The position numbers and the translations under genes are program-made. The notes below the pieces were generated by a model. The model was not told where the DNA came from. It saw nothing but the letters and a program-made list of their open reading frames with translations, and did not search any database. A stretch of 21,841 bases of DNA from Solibacillus silvestris_B (GTDB lineage Bacteria; Bacillota; Bacilli; Bacillales_A; Planococcaceae), in contig NZ_JBQCJW010000045.1 of NCBI RefSeq assembly GCF_051967575.1, positions 1 through 21,841 on the forward strand, given 5' to 3'. Below, piece by piece: positions 15,182-21,841 of the stretch; within the stretch, counting starts at the first letter, position 1; each line of letters opens with the position of its first letter.

Positions 15182-16177
15182 TTGAAAGAGCTGCAAATTC
15201 AGTATCAAAAAATCTTATCGGATTTTTTGACAAACGAAACAGAGCGGAATTTGTATATTGGGCAAAATTTCATTCGGCAATTAATTCAGAAGAAAGTGGC
15301 TCCTGAAGAAGTGATTAATATTCACAAATATGCGATAGAGCAAATTTACCCCGATCTTTCCGAACATATTTTGAAAAGCTATGATTTTTTAATCGAAATT
15401 ATGGTGCATTTTGGCTTAACTTTAAAAGAGCATCAAAGCTTATTGCAGCAACAGGAAGAATTGCGTGTAGAAATGAATGTCGCCACGAAAATACAAGATA
15501 TGATACTCAGAACAAAAATCCCGAAGCTTGAACAAGTCGATGTTGGGATGGTATCGATTCCGATTCGGAAAATGAACGGTGATTACGTCCATTTTTTAAG
15601 TGATGATAATTTAAATGTGAGTGTGGCAGTAACGGATGTTGTAGGGAAAGGTGTGCCGGCAGCGCTTTGCATGTCGATGGTAAAGTATGGCCTGGATACG
15701 CTCGAGTATGCAACAAATGATCCGTCTTATATTTTAGAAGTATTAAACCGCATTATTGAAAAAAGTGTGGATGATAGTATGTTTGTCTCGATGTTTTATG
15801 GGACATATAATGTCGAAGAAAGTAAATTTACATACGGTTCAGCCGGTCACGAGCCCGCAATATATTATAATGCTCGCGAACAGACTTTCTGCGATTTGGA
15901 ATCAAAGGGCTTACTGTTAGGTGTTATGCCCGAAGTGAAATATCCGCAATATGAAATCAGGCTGGGAGAAAATGATTTTATCATCATGATTACTGATGGC
16001 GTGACAGATTTCCGGAAACAAGGCGAGCTGGATCCGCGAGATGTGATTAAAAGCTTGGCGCTGAGTTATAGTCACCTCTCTGCTCAAGAAATGTGCGAAA
16101 AAATGTATGCATATTTAAAAGCATTACCAGATTTTGATTTAGAAGATGATTTTACAGTCGTCATCTTTAAAAAATAA
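15182..16177 (+). CDS. rsbU: RsbU, PPM-type phosphatase acting on phospho-RsbV
   Basis: RsbU dephosphorylates RsbV, starting release of sigma-B. The 331-residue protein has the two-part layout of the family: an N-terminal helical domain (about 1-85) that in B. subtilis binds RsbT, a short coiled linker (QQQEELRVEMNVATKIQ), and a PP2C-like phosphatase domain. Phosphatase landmarks are NGDYVHF, DVVGKGVPAA, GSAGHEPA, ITDGVTDFRKQGE and EDDFTVVIF, which contain the metal-binding Asp residues. The intact N-terminal domain supports a working RsbT-RsbU pair. The start is TTG 15182 with GGGATGTGAT just upstream. A sigma-B promoter follows in the 71 nt before rsbV. Confidence 0.93.
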   Translation: MKELQIQYQKILSDFLTNETERNLYIGQNFIRQLIQKKVAPEEVINIHKYAIEQIYPDLSEHILKSYDFLIEIMVHFGLTLKEHQSLLQQQEELRVEMNVATKIQDMILRTKIPKLEQVDVGMVSIPIRKMNGDYVHFLSDDNLNVSVAVTDVVGKGVPAALCMSMVKYGLDTLEYATNDPSYILEVLNRIIEKSVDDSMFVSMFYGTYNVEESKFTYGSAGHEPAIYYNAREQTFCDLESKGLLLGVMPEVKYPQYEIRLGENDFIIMITDGVTDFRKQGELDPRDVIKSLALSYSHLSAQEMCEKMYAYLKALPDFDLEDDFTVVIFKK

Positions 16178-16190
16178 GATAAAAATTTAT

Positions 16191-16216
16191 GTTTAAATGT
16201 TTATGTATTCGGGAAA
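16191..16216 (+). promoter_or_regulatory. Sigma-B promoter upstream of rsbV
   Basis: GTTTAA (16191-16196), exactly 14 nt, then GGGAAA (16211-16216) is close to the sigma-B consensus GTTTAA-N12/14-GGGTAT. In B. subtilis a sigma-B promoter lies at the same place and makes the rsbV-rsbW-sigB part of the operon autoregulated. A ribosome binding site GGAGG (16236-16240) follows about 20 nt downstream, so the position is also right. Confidence 0.85.
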
Positions 16217-16248
16217 TGTAATTAGGTTTATATATGGAGGTGTCTTAA

Positions 16249-16581
16249 ATGAATGTTAATGTTCAATTCAGAGAAGATGATAATATTTTGCGAGGATATA
16301 TCGAGGGTGAAATCGATACGTATACAGCCCCGGTTTTACGCGAAGAGTTGGAAGCTGTTCAAATTGTGGAAGGACGATTAATCGAACTGGATTTGTCTAA
16401 GGTAAATTATATGGATAGTACAGGATTAGGGATTTTCGTCGCCTTCTACAAAAAAGTGACGAGGGAAAATGCATCGCTCAAATTAGTGAGCTTATCGAAT
16501 CGTTTAATCAGATTATTTGAAATTACTGGATTAAGTGAACTAATGAGCATTGAGACCGACGAGGAATTGGAGCTGAAATGA
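16249..16581 (+). CDS. rsbV: RsbV, anti-anti-sigma factor (STAS domain)
   Basis: RsbV binds the anti-sigma factor RsbW and so frees sigma-B; RsbW inactivates it by phosphorylation and RsbU restores it. The 110-residue protein is a single STAS domain. The phosphorylated serine is S57 in YMDSTGLG (54-61), the canonical anti-anti-sigma motif. The ATG start has GGAGGTGTC upstream. The stop codon overlaps the first codons of rsbW by 4 nt (ATGA), which implies coupled translation and balanced amounts of the two partners. Expression should rise with sigma-B activity through the promoter just upstream. Confidence 0.95.
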   Translation: MNVNVQFREDDNILRGYIEGEIDTYTAPVLREELEAVQIVEGRLIELDLSKVNYMDSTGLGIFVAFYKKVTRENASLKLVSLSNRLIRLFEITGLSELMSIETDEELELK

Positions 16582-17051
16582 TGAGAGCATTTGACTATAT
16601 CGAAATTCGAGTGCCCGCCAAGTCGCAATATGTAAGTGTAATCCGTCTAACAATTTCTGGATTAGCGATGCGAGTTGGATTTACTTATGACGAAATTGAA
16701 GATTTAAAAATTGCCACAAGTGAAGCTGTAACAAACGTAGTCCATCATGCTTATAAAGCAAATGAGGAAGGCGAAGTTGTTATCGGCTGTGCTCTATTTG
16801 AGGATAAAATCGAGATTATGGTAGCAGATTACGGTGTGAGCTTTAATTTTGAAGAAGTTAAATCGAAAATTGGTCCATATCATGAGGATGAAAATGTAGC
16901 ACTTTTACGAGAAGGTGGATTAGGGATTTATTTAATGGAAACTTTAATGGACGAAGTGAAATTGAATAACGAAGGTGGCGTCACTGTTTTCATGACAAAG
17001 TATGTCTCGAGAGAGCAGGTGAAAGGGAATGTCGAAAGAATCACTACCTAA
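16578..17051 (+). CDS. rsbW: RsbW, anti-sigma-B factor and RsbV kinase
   Basis: RsbW is a GHKL-fold serine kinase that either binds sigma-B and silences it or binds and phosphorylates RsbV. The 157-residue protein has the N box ATSEAVTNVVHHAY (about 51-64), the G1 box MVADYGVSF, and the G2 box REGGLGIYLMETLMDEV, close to B. subtilis RsbW. The second ATG at 16581 is an equally good start; both are served by GGAATTGGAG in the end of rsbV. The 3' end overlaps sigB by 23 nt, the usual arrangement, which should tie sigma factor production to its inhibitor. Confidence 0.95.
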   Translation: MMRAFDYIEIRVPAKSQYVSVIRLTISGLAMRVGFTYDEIEDLKIATSEAVTNVVHHAYKANEEGEVVIGCALFEDKIEIMVADYGVSFNFEEVKSKIGPYHEDENVALLREGGLGIYLMETLMDEVKLNNEGGVTVFMTKYVSREQVKGNVERITT

Positions 17052-17814
17052 AAATTCATCCAAAGAAGAAGTACTAAAATGGATTGCCGAATATCAAGCG
17101 CATGAAAGTGAAGAAGCACAAACAAATTTAGTACTCCATTATCAACAGCTAGTAGAGTCGATTGCTCGTAAATACTCTCATGGAAAATCTTATTATGATG
17201 ATATTGTACAAGTGGGGATGCTTGGATTATTAGGTGCGATTCGACGATTTGATTCTTCTTTTGGTAGAAGTTTTGAGGCGTTTGCAGTCCCGACGATCGT
17301 AGGGGAGATAAAGCGCTTTTTACGTGATAAAACTTGGGACGTGCATGTTCCGAGACGCATTAAAGAATTAGGCCCGAGAATAAAGGCAGCCGTTGAGGCG
17401 TTGACAACATCGCTGCAGCGTTCTCCATCAATTAGCGAAATAGCTAATTATCTAGAGGTCCGTGATGAGGAAGTATTGGAAGCGATGGAAATGGGCCGAA
17501 GCTATCAGGCGCTATCGATGGACCATTCGATCGAATCGGATTCGGATGGCAGCACAGTTACATTATTCGATGTCGTCGGAAGAGAGGACGATGGATATGA
17601 AGTGACAAACCGCCGCATGATTGTGGCCGATGCGATGAATGTATTGAATGAGCGTGAACGCCAAATTATACAATTGACATATTTGGAACAGCTAAGTCAA
17701 AAGGAAGCCGGGGAAAGACTCGGCATTTCCCAAATGCATGTTTCAAGAATTCAACGCAAAGCGATAAAAAAATTGCAGGATGCTATTTCGGCGAGCGGCG
17801 GCGTCTCTTTATAA
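17029..17814 (+). CDS. sigB: RNA polymerase sigma factor SigB
   Basis: This 261-residue sigma-70 family factor directs the general stress response. Region 2 includes YYDDIVQVGMLGLLGAIRRFD (about 55-75) and the promoter-melting segment FEAFAVPTIVGEIKRFLRD (82-100), followed by the WDVHVPRR block typical of the SigB/SigF/SigG group. Region 4 (about 205-257) has LNERERQII and the helix-turn-helix QKEAGERLGISQMHVSRIQ. ATG 17029 has AGGTGAAAGGG directly upstream, inside rsbW. A strong terminator follows, and the next gene is tex: there is no rsbX, which in B. subtilis follows sigB and resets the stressosome. Confidence 0.96.
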   Translation: MSKESLPKNSSKEEVLKWIAEYQAHESEEAQTNLVLHYQQLVESIARKYSHGKSYYDDIVQVGMLGLLGAIRRFDSSFGRSFEAFAVPTIVGEIKRFLRDKTWDVHVPRRIKELGPRIKAAVEALTTSLQRSPSISEIANYLEVRDEEVLEAMEMGRSYQALSMDHSIESDSDGSTVTLFDVVGREDDGYEVTNRRMIVADAMNVLNERERQIIQLTYLEQLSQKEAGERLGISQMHVSRIQRKAIKKLQDAISASGGVSL

Positions 17815-17820
17815 ATAATT

Positions 17821-17859
17821 TGAGCCTACTATTATATTAATGGTAGGCTCATTTTTTTT
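17821..17859 (+). terminator. Intrinsic terminator of the sigB operon
   Basis: TGAGCCTAC (17821-17829) pairs perfectly with GTAGGCTCA (17843-17851), followed by eight T. It starts 6 nt after the sigB stop codon and leaves no room for rsbX in the transcript. Confidence 0.92.
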
Positions 17860-17873
17860 ATGCAAAAATCCGT

Positions 17874-17903
17874 TTGATTTTCAGGAAACTGCATATTCAT
17901 AAT
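17874..17903 (+). promoter_or_regulatory. Candidate sigma-A promoter for tex
   Basis: TTGATT (17874-17879), 18 nt, then CATAAT (17898-17903). Transcription would start about 35 nt before the tex start codon. Confidence 0.4.
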
Positions 17904-17943
17904 GGTACACTTAAGAAAGTTCGAAATTTAAAGGAGTGGCACG

Positions 17944-20115
17944 ATGGAACAACATAAAATGTTACAAATAATCGCTAAAGATGCGAATGTAGAACCGAAG
18001 CAAGCGCAAGCAGTTATAGGATTGTTGGAGGAAGGCAATACGGTACCTTTTATTGCCCGCTATCGAAAAGAAGTTACAGGTTCACTCGATGAAGTTCAAA
18101 TTAAGGCAGTAGAAGATCGCTACCATTACATACAGCAACTCGAAACACGTAAAGAAGAAGTGCTGCGTTTAATTGATGAGCAGGGGAAGTTAACAGAAGA
18201 ATTGCAAACATCGATTCAAGCGGCAACGGTTCTGCAACGAGTTGAAGATTTATATCGTCCGTACAAACAAAAGCGCCGTACAAAAGCAACAATTGCAAAA
18301 GAGCGCGGATTAGAACCGTTGGCAGAACAAATTTTAAATTTCCCAAAGCAGCCTGTAGAGCAAATAGCCGCAACTTTTATAAACGAAGAGCAAGGTGTAG
18401 CCACAATCGAAGAGGCATTGGCAGGTGCACGCGACATTTTAGCGGAGCGTTTTGCGGATGATGCAGCGGTTCGCGAAAAGCTGCGTACGCTTTCTTGGCG
18501 TGAAGGGAAGCTTGTAACTGCAGTGAAAAATGAGGAAAAAGATGAAAAGCAAGTATTTGAAATGTACTACGAATATGAGGAGCCTGTTCACCGTATCGCT
18601 CCACACCGTACATTGGCGGTAAATCGCGGAGAGAAGGAAGAAATTTTACGGGTGTCGATAGAAGTGCCTATCGATAAAGCAACAACACAAATGGAAAATC
18701 ATTTTATCCCGAGAAACTTTGCAGGACCTTCTGTTGCAGAAGTGAAATTAGCGATTGCGGATAGCTACAAACGCTTAATTAAACCATCCATCGAAAATGA
18801 ACTGCGCGCAGAATTAACAGCAAAAGCCGAAACACAAGCAATTCATATTTTCTCGGAGAACTTACGCAATCTATTATTGCAGCCGCCAATGCGCGGAAAA
18901 GTCGTATTAGGTGTAGACCCTGCCTACCGTACAGGCTGTAAATTGGCGGTAGTGGATGAAATGGGCAAAATGATTGAAGTTGGTGTTATTTATCCGCATA
19001 CAACATCAGATCCTTCAAAAGCAAAAGCAACAGTGAAGGCATTATTGAAAAAATATCCGATTAGTATCATCGCAATTGGAAATGGGACAGCCTCCCGTGA
19101 AACAGAGCAATTTATTGCACAGCTTTTGAAAGAAGTAGATGGAAATATCGCATATGTCATTGTGAATGAAGCAGGGGCATCCGTATATTCGGCTTCTGAA
19201 ATCGCGCGTTCGGAGTTCCCGGATCTGCAAGTTGAACAACGCAGTGCTGTATCGATTGCCCGCCGGTTACAAGATCCATTATCGGAGCTCGTTAAAATTG
19301 AACCTAAGGCTGTTGGTGTAGGGCAATATCAACACGACGTATCTCAAAAGCAACTCGCGGAATCGCTGACATTTATTGTGGAAACAGCAGTAAACCAAGT
19401 AGGGGTTGATGTAAATACAGCATCGGCATCCCTCTTGCAATATGTATCAGGACTCTCAAAAACTGTTGCCGAAAATATCGTTGCAATGCGCAGTGAAAAT
19501 GGTCAATTTACATCACGTACACAATTAAAAAAAATTCCGCGGCTAGGTGCTAAAACATATGAGCAGGCAATCGGATTTTTGCGTATTGCAGATGCTAAAA
19601 ATCCATTAGATGCTACAGGTATTCACCCGGAAAGCTATAAATTGGCCGAAGCCATTTTAGAGGCGGCAGGATTAACGAAAAAAGACGTAGGGACAGCAAA
19701 AGCAGAGGAAACGATTAGCGAACTAAGCTTATCAACTTTAAGTGAAACGCTAAATGTAGGCGAGGTCACGCTGAAGGACATCGTAGACACATTAATGAAG
19801 CCAACCCGTGATCCGCGCGATGCATTTCCTCAACCATTGCTGAAAACAAATGTACTGCAAATGGATGATCTGCAAGTTGGCATGGAACTGCAAGGAACAG
19901 TTCGAAATGTTGTCGATTTTGGAGCGTTCGTCGATATTGGCGTAAAGCAGGATGGGCTCGTTCATATTTCAAAATTACAAAAAGGTCGTGTAAAGCACCC
20001 TTTAGATGTCGTTTCATTAGGCGATATTGTGACGGTTTGGGTGGAAAAAGTAGAAGCAAATAAAGGACGCATATCATTAACGATGCTGTCACCCGAAAAT
20101 CAGCAAAGTGTGTAA
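17944..20115 (+). CDS. tex: Tex-family RNA-binding protein with S1 domain
   Basis: A 723-residue cytoplasmic protein of the Tex/YdcI family, close to the usual length. The order of domains is the Tex N-terminal helical part with VEDLYRPYKQKRRTKA (about 100-115), an RNase-H-like YqgF fold beginning near 319 (VLGVDPAYRTGCKLAVVD), helix-hairpin-helix repeats near 485-545 (VDVNTASASLLQYVSGL and the second hairpin IPRLGAKTYEQAIGFLRI), and a C-terminal S1 RNA-binding domain near 645-718 (GTVRNVVDFGAFVDIG, HISKL). Family members bind nucleic acid and affect gene expression, but the exact role is unsettled. ATG 17944 has AAAGGAGTGG upstream. A terminator follows; the SprT-like gene lies downstream, as in B. 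subtilis. Confidence 0.95.
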   Translation: MEQHKMLQIIAKDANVEPKQAQAVIGLLEEGNTVPFIARYRKEVTGSLDEVQIKAVEDRYHYIQQLETRKEEVLRLIDEQGKLTEELQTSIQAATVLQRVEDLYRPYKQKRRTKATIAKERGLEPLAEQILNFPKQPVEQIAATFINEEQGVATIEEALAGARDILAERFADDAAVREKLRTLSWREGKLVTAVKNEEKDEKQVFEMYYEYEEPVHRIAPHRTLAVNRGEKEEILRVSIEVPIDKATTQMENHFIPRNFAGPSVAEVKLAIADSYKRLIKPSIENELRAELTAKAETQAIHIFSENLRNLLLQPPMRGKVVLGVDPAYRTGCKLAVVDEMGKMIEVGVIYPHTTSDPSKAKATVKALLKKYPISIIAIGNGTASRETEQFIAQLLKEVDGNIAYVIVNEAGASVYSASEIARSEFPDLQVEQRSAVSIARRLQDPLSELVKIEPKAVGVGQYQHDVSQKQLAESLTFIVETAVNQVGVDVNTASASLLQYVSGLSKTVAENIVAMRSENGQFTSRTQLKKIPRLGAKTYEQAIGFLRIADAKNPLDATGIHPESYKLAEAILEAAGLTKKDVGTAKAEETISELSLSTLSETLNVGEVTLKDIVDTLMKPTRDPRDAFPQPLLKTNVLQMDDLQVGMELQGTVRNVVDFGAFVDIGVKQDGLVHISKLQKGRVKHPLDVVSLGDIVTVWVEKVEANKGRISLTMLSPENQQSV

Positions 20116-20138
20116 AGAAAATAAATTTCAATTATAAT

Positions 20139-20170
20139 AAAAAGCGCATAGCTTAAATATGCGCTTTTTA
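20139..20170 (+). terminator. Intrinsic terminator after tex
   Basis: AAAAAGCGCATA (20139-20150) pairs with TATGCGCTTTTT (20158-20169) around a 7-nt loop. The SprT-like gene begins 22 nt later, so it is expressed either by read-through or from a promoter not recognised here. Confidence 0.88.
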
Positions 20171-20191
20171 TTTTATAAAGGGGGTTGCCAT

Positions 20192-20662
20192 ATGACGGAC
20201 GAACAAGCTCAAAAGTTTGTGGAACAGCTATCGATTCAATATTTTAATCGACCATTTGCCCACAAAGCATATTTTAATAGTCGTTTAAAATCGACAGGCG
20301 GACGATATATGTTAAACAGTCATAATATTGAGCTGAATAAAAAGCTATACGACCATTTTGGTATAGAAGAATTAAAGGGTATTATTTTACATGAACTTTG
20401 TCATTATCATCTGCATATTTTAGGGATGGGTTATAAGCATCGTGATGCAGATTTCCGGAATTTATTAAAAAAGGTTGGAGCCCCTAGATTTTGCTCGAGA
20501 TTGGATGAACCTAAGGAGCAGTTAAAGAAAAAGGCGATCCATATGTATAGCTGCACGAATTGTGGACAAGTTTATAGAAGAAAAAGAAAAATGGATGTAA
20601 AAAAGTACTGCTGCAGTATTTGCCAAGGGAAGATTGAGTTTTTGAGCAGTGAGAAGGAATGA
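20192..20662 (+). CDS. ydcK: SprT-like zinc metalloprotein (YdcK)
   Basis: A 156-residue SprT-family protein. The metallopeptidase signature HELCH (H67, E68, H71) is followed by YHLH and a further conserved H83 near YKHRDADF. A C-terminal zinc ribbon has C121 and C124 (CTNCG) with C141 and C144 (CSIC), plus an extra C140. Eukaryotic SprT relatives degrade DNA-crosslinked proteins, but whether bacterial members are active proteases is unclear. ATG 20192 has AAAGGGGG 6-13 nt upstream; the earlier in-frame ATG at 20159 lies in the tex terminator stem and is rejected. The position after tex and before a tRNA cluster equals that of B. subtilis ydcK. The gene has no terminator of its own that I can see. 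Confidence 0.9.
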   Translation: MTDEQAQKFVEQLSIQYFNRPFAHKAYFNSRLKSTGGRYMLNSHNIELNKKLYDHFGIEELKGIILHELCHYHLHILGMGYKHRDADFRNLLKKVGAPRFCSRLDEPKEQLKKKAIHMYSCTNCGQVYRRKRKMDVKKYCCSICQGKIEFLSSEKE

Positions 20663-20785
20663 AAAAATATGTTTAAAAATCCGGAAATAATGGAATAGAT
20701 TGATTATGTTCGTATTTATGAAACGTAAATTTTTCGGCATATAATAGGAAGGGATTTTTTCTTTGGAAAAACTTTCGGAAAAGTG

Positions 20786-20814
20786 TTGACGAAGCTTATA
20801 TCACTCTTTATAAT
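20786..20814 (+). promoter_or_regulatory. Sigma-A promoter of the tRNA cluster
   Basis: TTGACG (20786-20791), 17 nt, then TATAAT (20809-20814), a near-consensus strong promoter 40 nt before the tRNA-Asn gene. This is typical for stable RNA operons. Confidence 0.88.
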
Positions 20815-20853
20815 AGTAAAAGTCGACAAGATGACGACGCAGCAAAGTACTAT

Positions 20854-20929
20854 TCCGAAGTAGCTCAGTTGGTAGAGCATCCGGCTGTTAACCGGCAGGT
20901 CGCAGGTTCGAGTCCTGCCTTCGGAGCCA
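20854..20929 (+). tRNA. tRNA-Asn (GTT)
   Basis: A 76-nt cloverleaf. The 7-bp acceptor TCCGAAG/CTTCGGA, T-arm GGTTCGAGTCC and encoded CCA are present. The anticodon GTT lies at 20887-20889. Confidence 0.96.
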
Positions 20930-20935
20930 TATATT

Positions 20936-21010
20936 GGCCCGTTGGTCAAGTGGTTAAGACACCGCCCTTTCACGGCGGTAACACGGGTTCGAATCCCGTA
21001 CGGGTCACCA
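20936..21010 (+). tRNA. tRNA-Glu (TTC)
   Basis: A 75-nt cloverleaf with acceptor GGCCCGT/ACGGGTC (one G-T pair), anticodon stem CCGCC/GGCGG, anticodon TTC at 20969-20971 and encoded CCA. Confidence 0.96.
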
Positions 21011-21040
21011 CTTTTATTTTAATAATGTAGATTTGCTTAT

Positions 21041-21116
21041 GGTCCCGTGGTGTAGCGGTTAACATGCCTGCCTGTCACGCAGGAGATCGCCGGTTCGATC
21101 CCGGTCGGGACCGCCA
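21041..21116 (+). tRNA. tRNA-Asp (GTC)
   Basis: A 76-nt cloverleaf with acceptor GGTCCCG/CGGGACC, anticodon GTC at 21074-21076, T-arm GGTTCGATCCC and encoded CCA. Confidence 0.96.
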
Positions 21117-21121
21117 TTCGT

Positions 21122-21196
21122 TGGGGTATAGCCAAGCGGTAAGGCAACGGATTTTGATTCCGTCATGCCTAGGTTCGAATCCTAGTACCCCAGCCA
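21122..21196 (+). tRNA. tRNA-Gln (TTG)
   Basis: A 75-nt cloverleaf with acceptor TGGGGTA/TACCCCA, anticodon stem ACGGA/TCCGT, anticodon TTG at 21154-21156 and encoded CCA. Confidence 0.96.
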
Positions 21197-21200
21197 TTTG

Positions 21201-21276
21201 GAGCCATTAGCTCAGTCGGTAGAGCATCTGACTTTTAATCAGAGGGTCGAAGGTTCGAGTCCTTCATGGCTCACCA
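21201..21276 (+). tRNA. tRNA-Lys (TTT)
   Basis: A 76-nt cloverleaf with acceptor GAGCCAT/ATGGCTC, anticodon stem TCTGA/TCAGA, anticodon TTT at 21234-21236 and encoded CCA. Confidence 0.96.
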
Positions 21277-21285
21277 GTTTTCATG

Positions 21286-21313
21286 TTGACAAATAATTTT
21301 AAAGTTATATAAT
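21286..21313 (+). promoter_or_regulatory. Second sigma-A promoter inside the tRNA cluster
   Basis: A perfect TTGACA (21286-21291), 16 nt, and a perfect TATAAT (21308-21313) lie between tRNA-Lys and tRNA-Leu, so the last three tRNAs can be transcribed independently of the first five. Confidence 0.88.
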
Positions 21314-21330
21314 AATTAAAGTCAAATGAA

Positions 21331-21416
<86 letters not shown>

Positions 21417-21430
21417 AGTGATTTCAATTA

Positions 21431-21507
<77 letters not shown>

Positions 21508-21527
21508 TAAATATAAAATAACAATAT

Positions 21528-21601
21528 GCGGGTGTAGTTTAGTGGTAAAACCTCAGCCTTCCAAGCTGATGTTGTCGGTTCGATTCCGATCACCCGCTCC
21601 A
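21528..21601 (+). tRNA. tRNA-Gly (TCC)
   Basis: A 74-nt cloverleaf with acceptor GCGGGTG/CACCCGC, anticodon TCC at 21560-21562, T-arm GGTTCGATTCC and encoded CCA. It is the last tRNA before the rRNA promoter. Confidence 0.96.
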
Positions 21602-21619
21602 GTTTTTCTGAAAAAACTG

Positions 21620-21648
21620 TTGACATCCCGAATCGAATGGGATATGAT
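21620..21648 (+). promoter_or_regulatory. Ribosomal RNA operon promoter
   Basis: TTGACA (21620-21625), 17 nt, then TATGAT (21643-21648), about 150 nt before 16S rRNA. The strong match and position indicate an rrn promoter. A short A/T hairpin just before it (21601-21618) might end tRNA transcripts but is weak. Confidence 0.9.
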
Positions 21649-21798
21649 ATAAAAGTTGTCACTTTTGACACACTTTATGAACCTTGAAAACTGAACAAGC
21701 AACGTTAATGAAATAAGCTTCTTAAATGAAGCAAACAATAGATATCAGCTTTTAATTAAGTTGAATCGCTAGCAAAGCAAATGAGCTTTCAAACTACT
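21649..21798 (+). other. 16S rRNA leader
   Basis: The transcribed leader contains the TTGAAAACTGAACA block common before Bacillales 16S genes (about 21684-21697) and a small hairpin GCTTC/GAAGC (21717-21721, 21728-21732). It probably carries antitermination and RNase III processing signals. No coding sequence is seen. Confidence 0.65.
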
Positions 21799-21841
21799 TT
21801 TATGGAGAGTTTGATCCTGGCTCAGGACGAACGCTGGCGGC
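21799..21841 (+). rRNA. 16S ribosomal RNA, 5' end only
   Basis: The conserved 16S start AGAGTTTGATCCTGGCTCAG (21806-21825) is followed by GACGAACGCTGGCGGC. The mature 5' end is set about 7 nt before the AGAG by comparison with E. coli numbering. The gene runs off the right edge of the window. Confidence 0.95.

Noticed and set aside
20675..20705. Sigma-B-like GTTTAA followed by GGAATA after the SprT-like gene
   Set aside because: The spacing is 15 nt, the -10 lacks GGG, and no gene other than the tRNAs, which have a strong sigma-A promoter, lies downstream.
20740..20745. A perfect TATAAT upstream of the main tRNA promoter
   Set aside because: No acceptable -35 lies 16-18 nt upstream; the strong promoter at 20786-20814 explains expression better.

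Overview
The window reads as ordinary core chromosome of a low-GC Gram-positive bacterium of the order Bacillales. Gene content and order resemble the Bacillus subtilis ddl-murF-cshA-ydbS-ydbT-ydcA-acpS-ydcC-alr-ndoAI-ndoA-sigB-tex-ydcK-trnS region. An unfamiliar gene beside ddl, an esterase between murF and cshA, a trimmed sigB operon, AT-rich intergenic DNA and frequent TTG starts suggest a Planococcaceae/Caryophanaceae member such as Solibacillus or Lysinibacillus. That placement is inference from gene content and order only.

Layout. 1-1460: a bidirectional terminator and rodA (minus strand), a cell-elongation glycosyltransferase. 1757-2506: an unrecognised soluble protein with its own promoter and terminator. 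2617-5073: ddl and murF, which make D-Ala-D-Ala and attach it to the peptidoglycan precursor. 5241-5933: an alpha/beta hydrolase. 6304-7845: the DEAD-box helicase cshA behind a 235-nt leader with hairpins. 8189-10148: overlapping PH-domain membrane genes ydbS and ydbT. 10198-10821: a convergent rhomboid protease. 10911-13647: acpS, a LolA-like lipoprotein and alr; alr makes the D-alanine that ddl uses. 13812-14454: the NdoAI/NdoA (MazEF-type) antitoxin-toxin pair. 14767-17814: rsbT-rsbU-rsbV-rsbW-sigB, the general-stress module. 17944-20662: tex and a SprT-like protein. 20854-21601: eight tRNA genes (Asn, Glu, Asp, Gln, Lys, Leu, Arg, Gly) with two promoters. 21620-21841: an rrn promoter, leader and the first bases of 16S rRNA.

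No CRISPR array, insertion sequence, prophage or defence island was seen. The most informative observations are: (1) the sigB operon has rsbT but lacks rsbR and rsbS upstream and rsbX downstream, where B. subtilis carries them; (2) a near-consensus sigma-B promoter lies just upstream of rsbV, so the operon is probably autoregulated; (3) the tRNA-Leu(GAG) gene contains the exact 17-nt core that I recall as the B. subtilis ICEBs1 attachment site, here apparently unoccupied; (4) an AT-rich, repeat-bearing gap sits where rsbR/rsbS would be expected.
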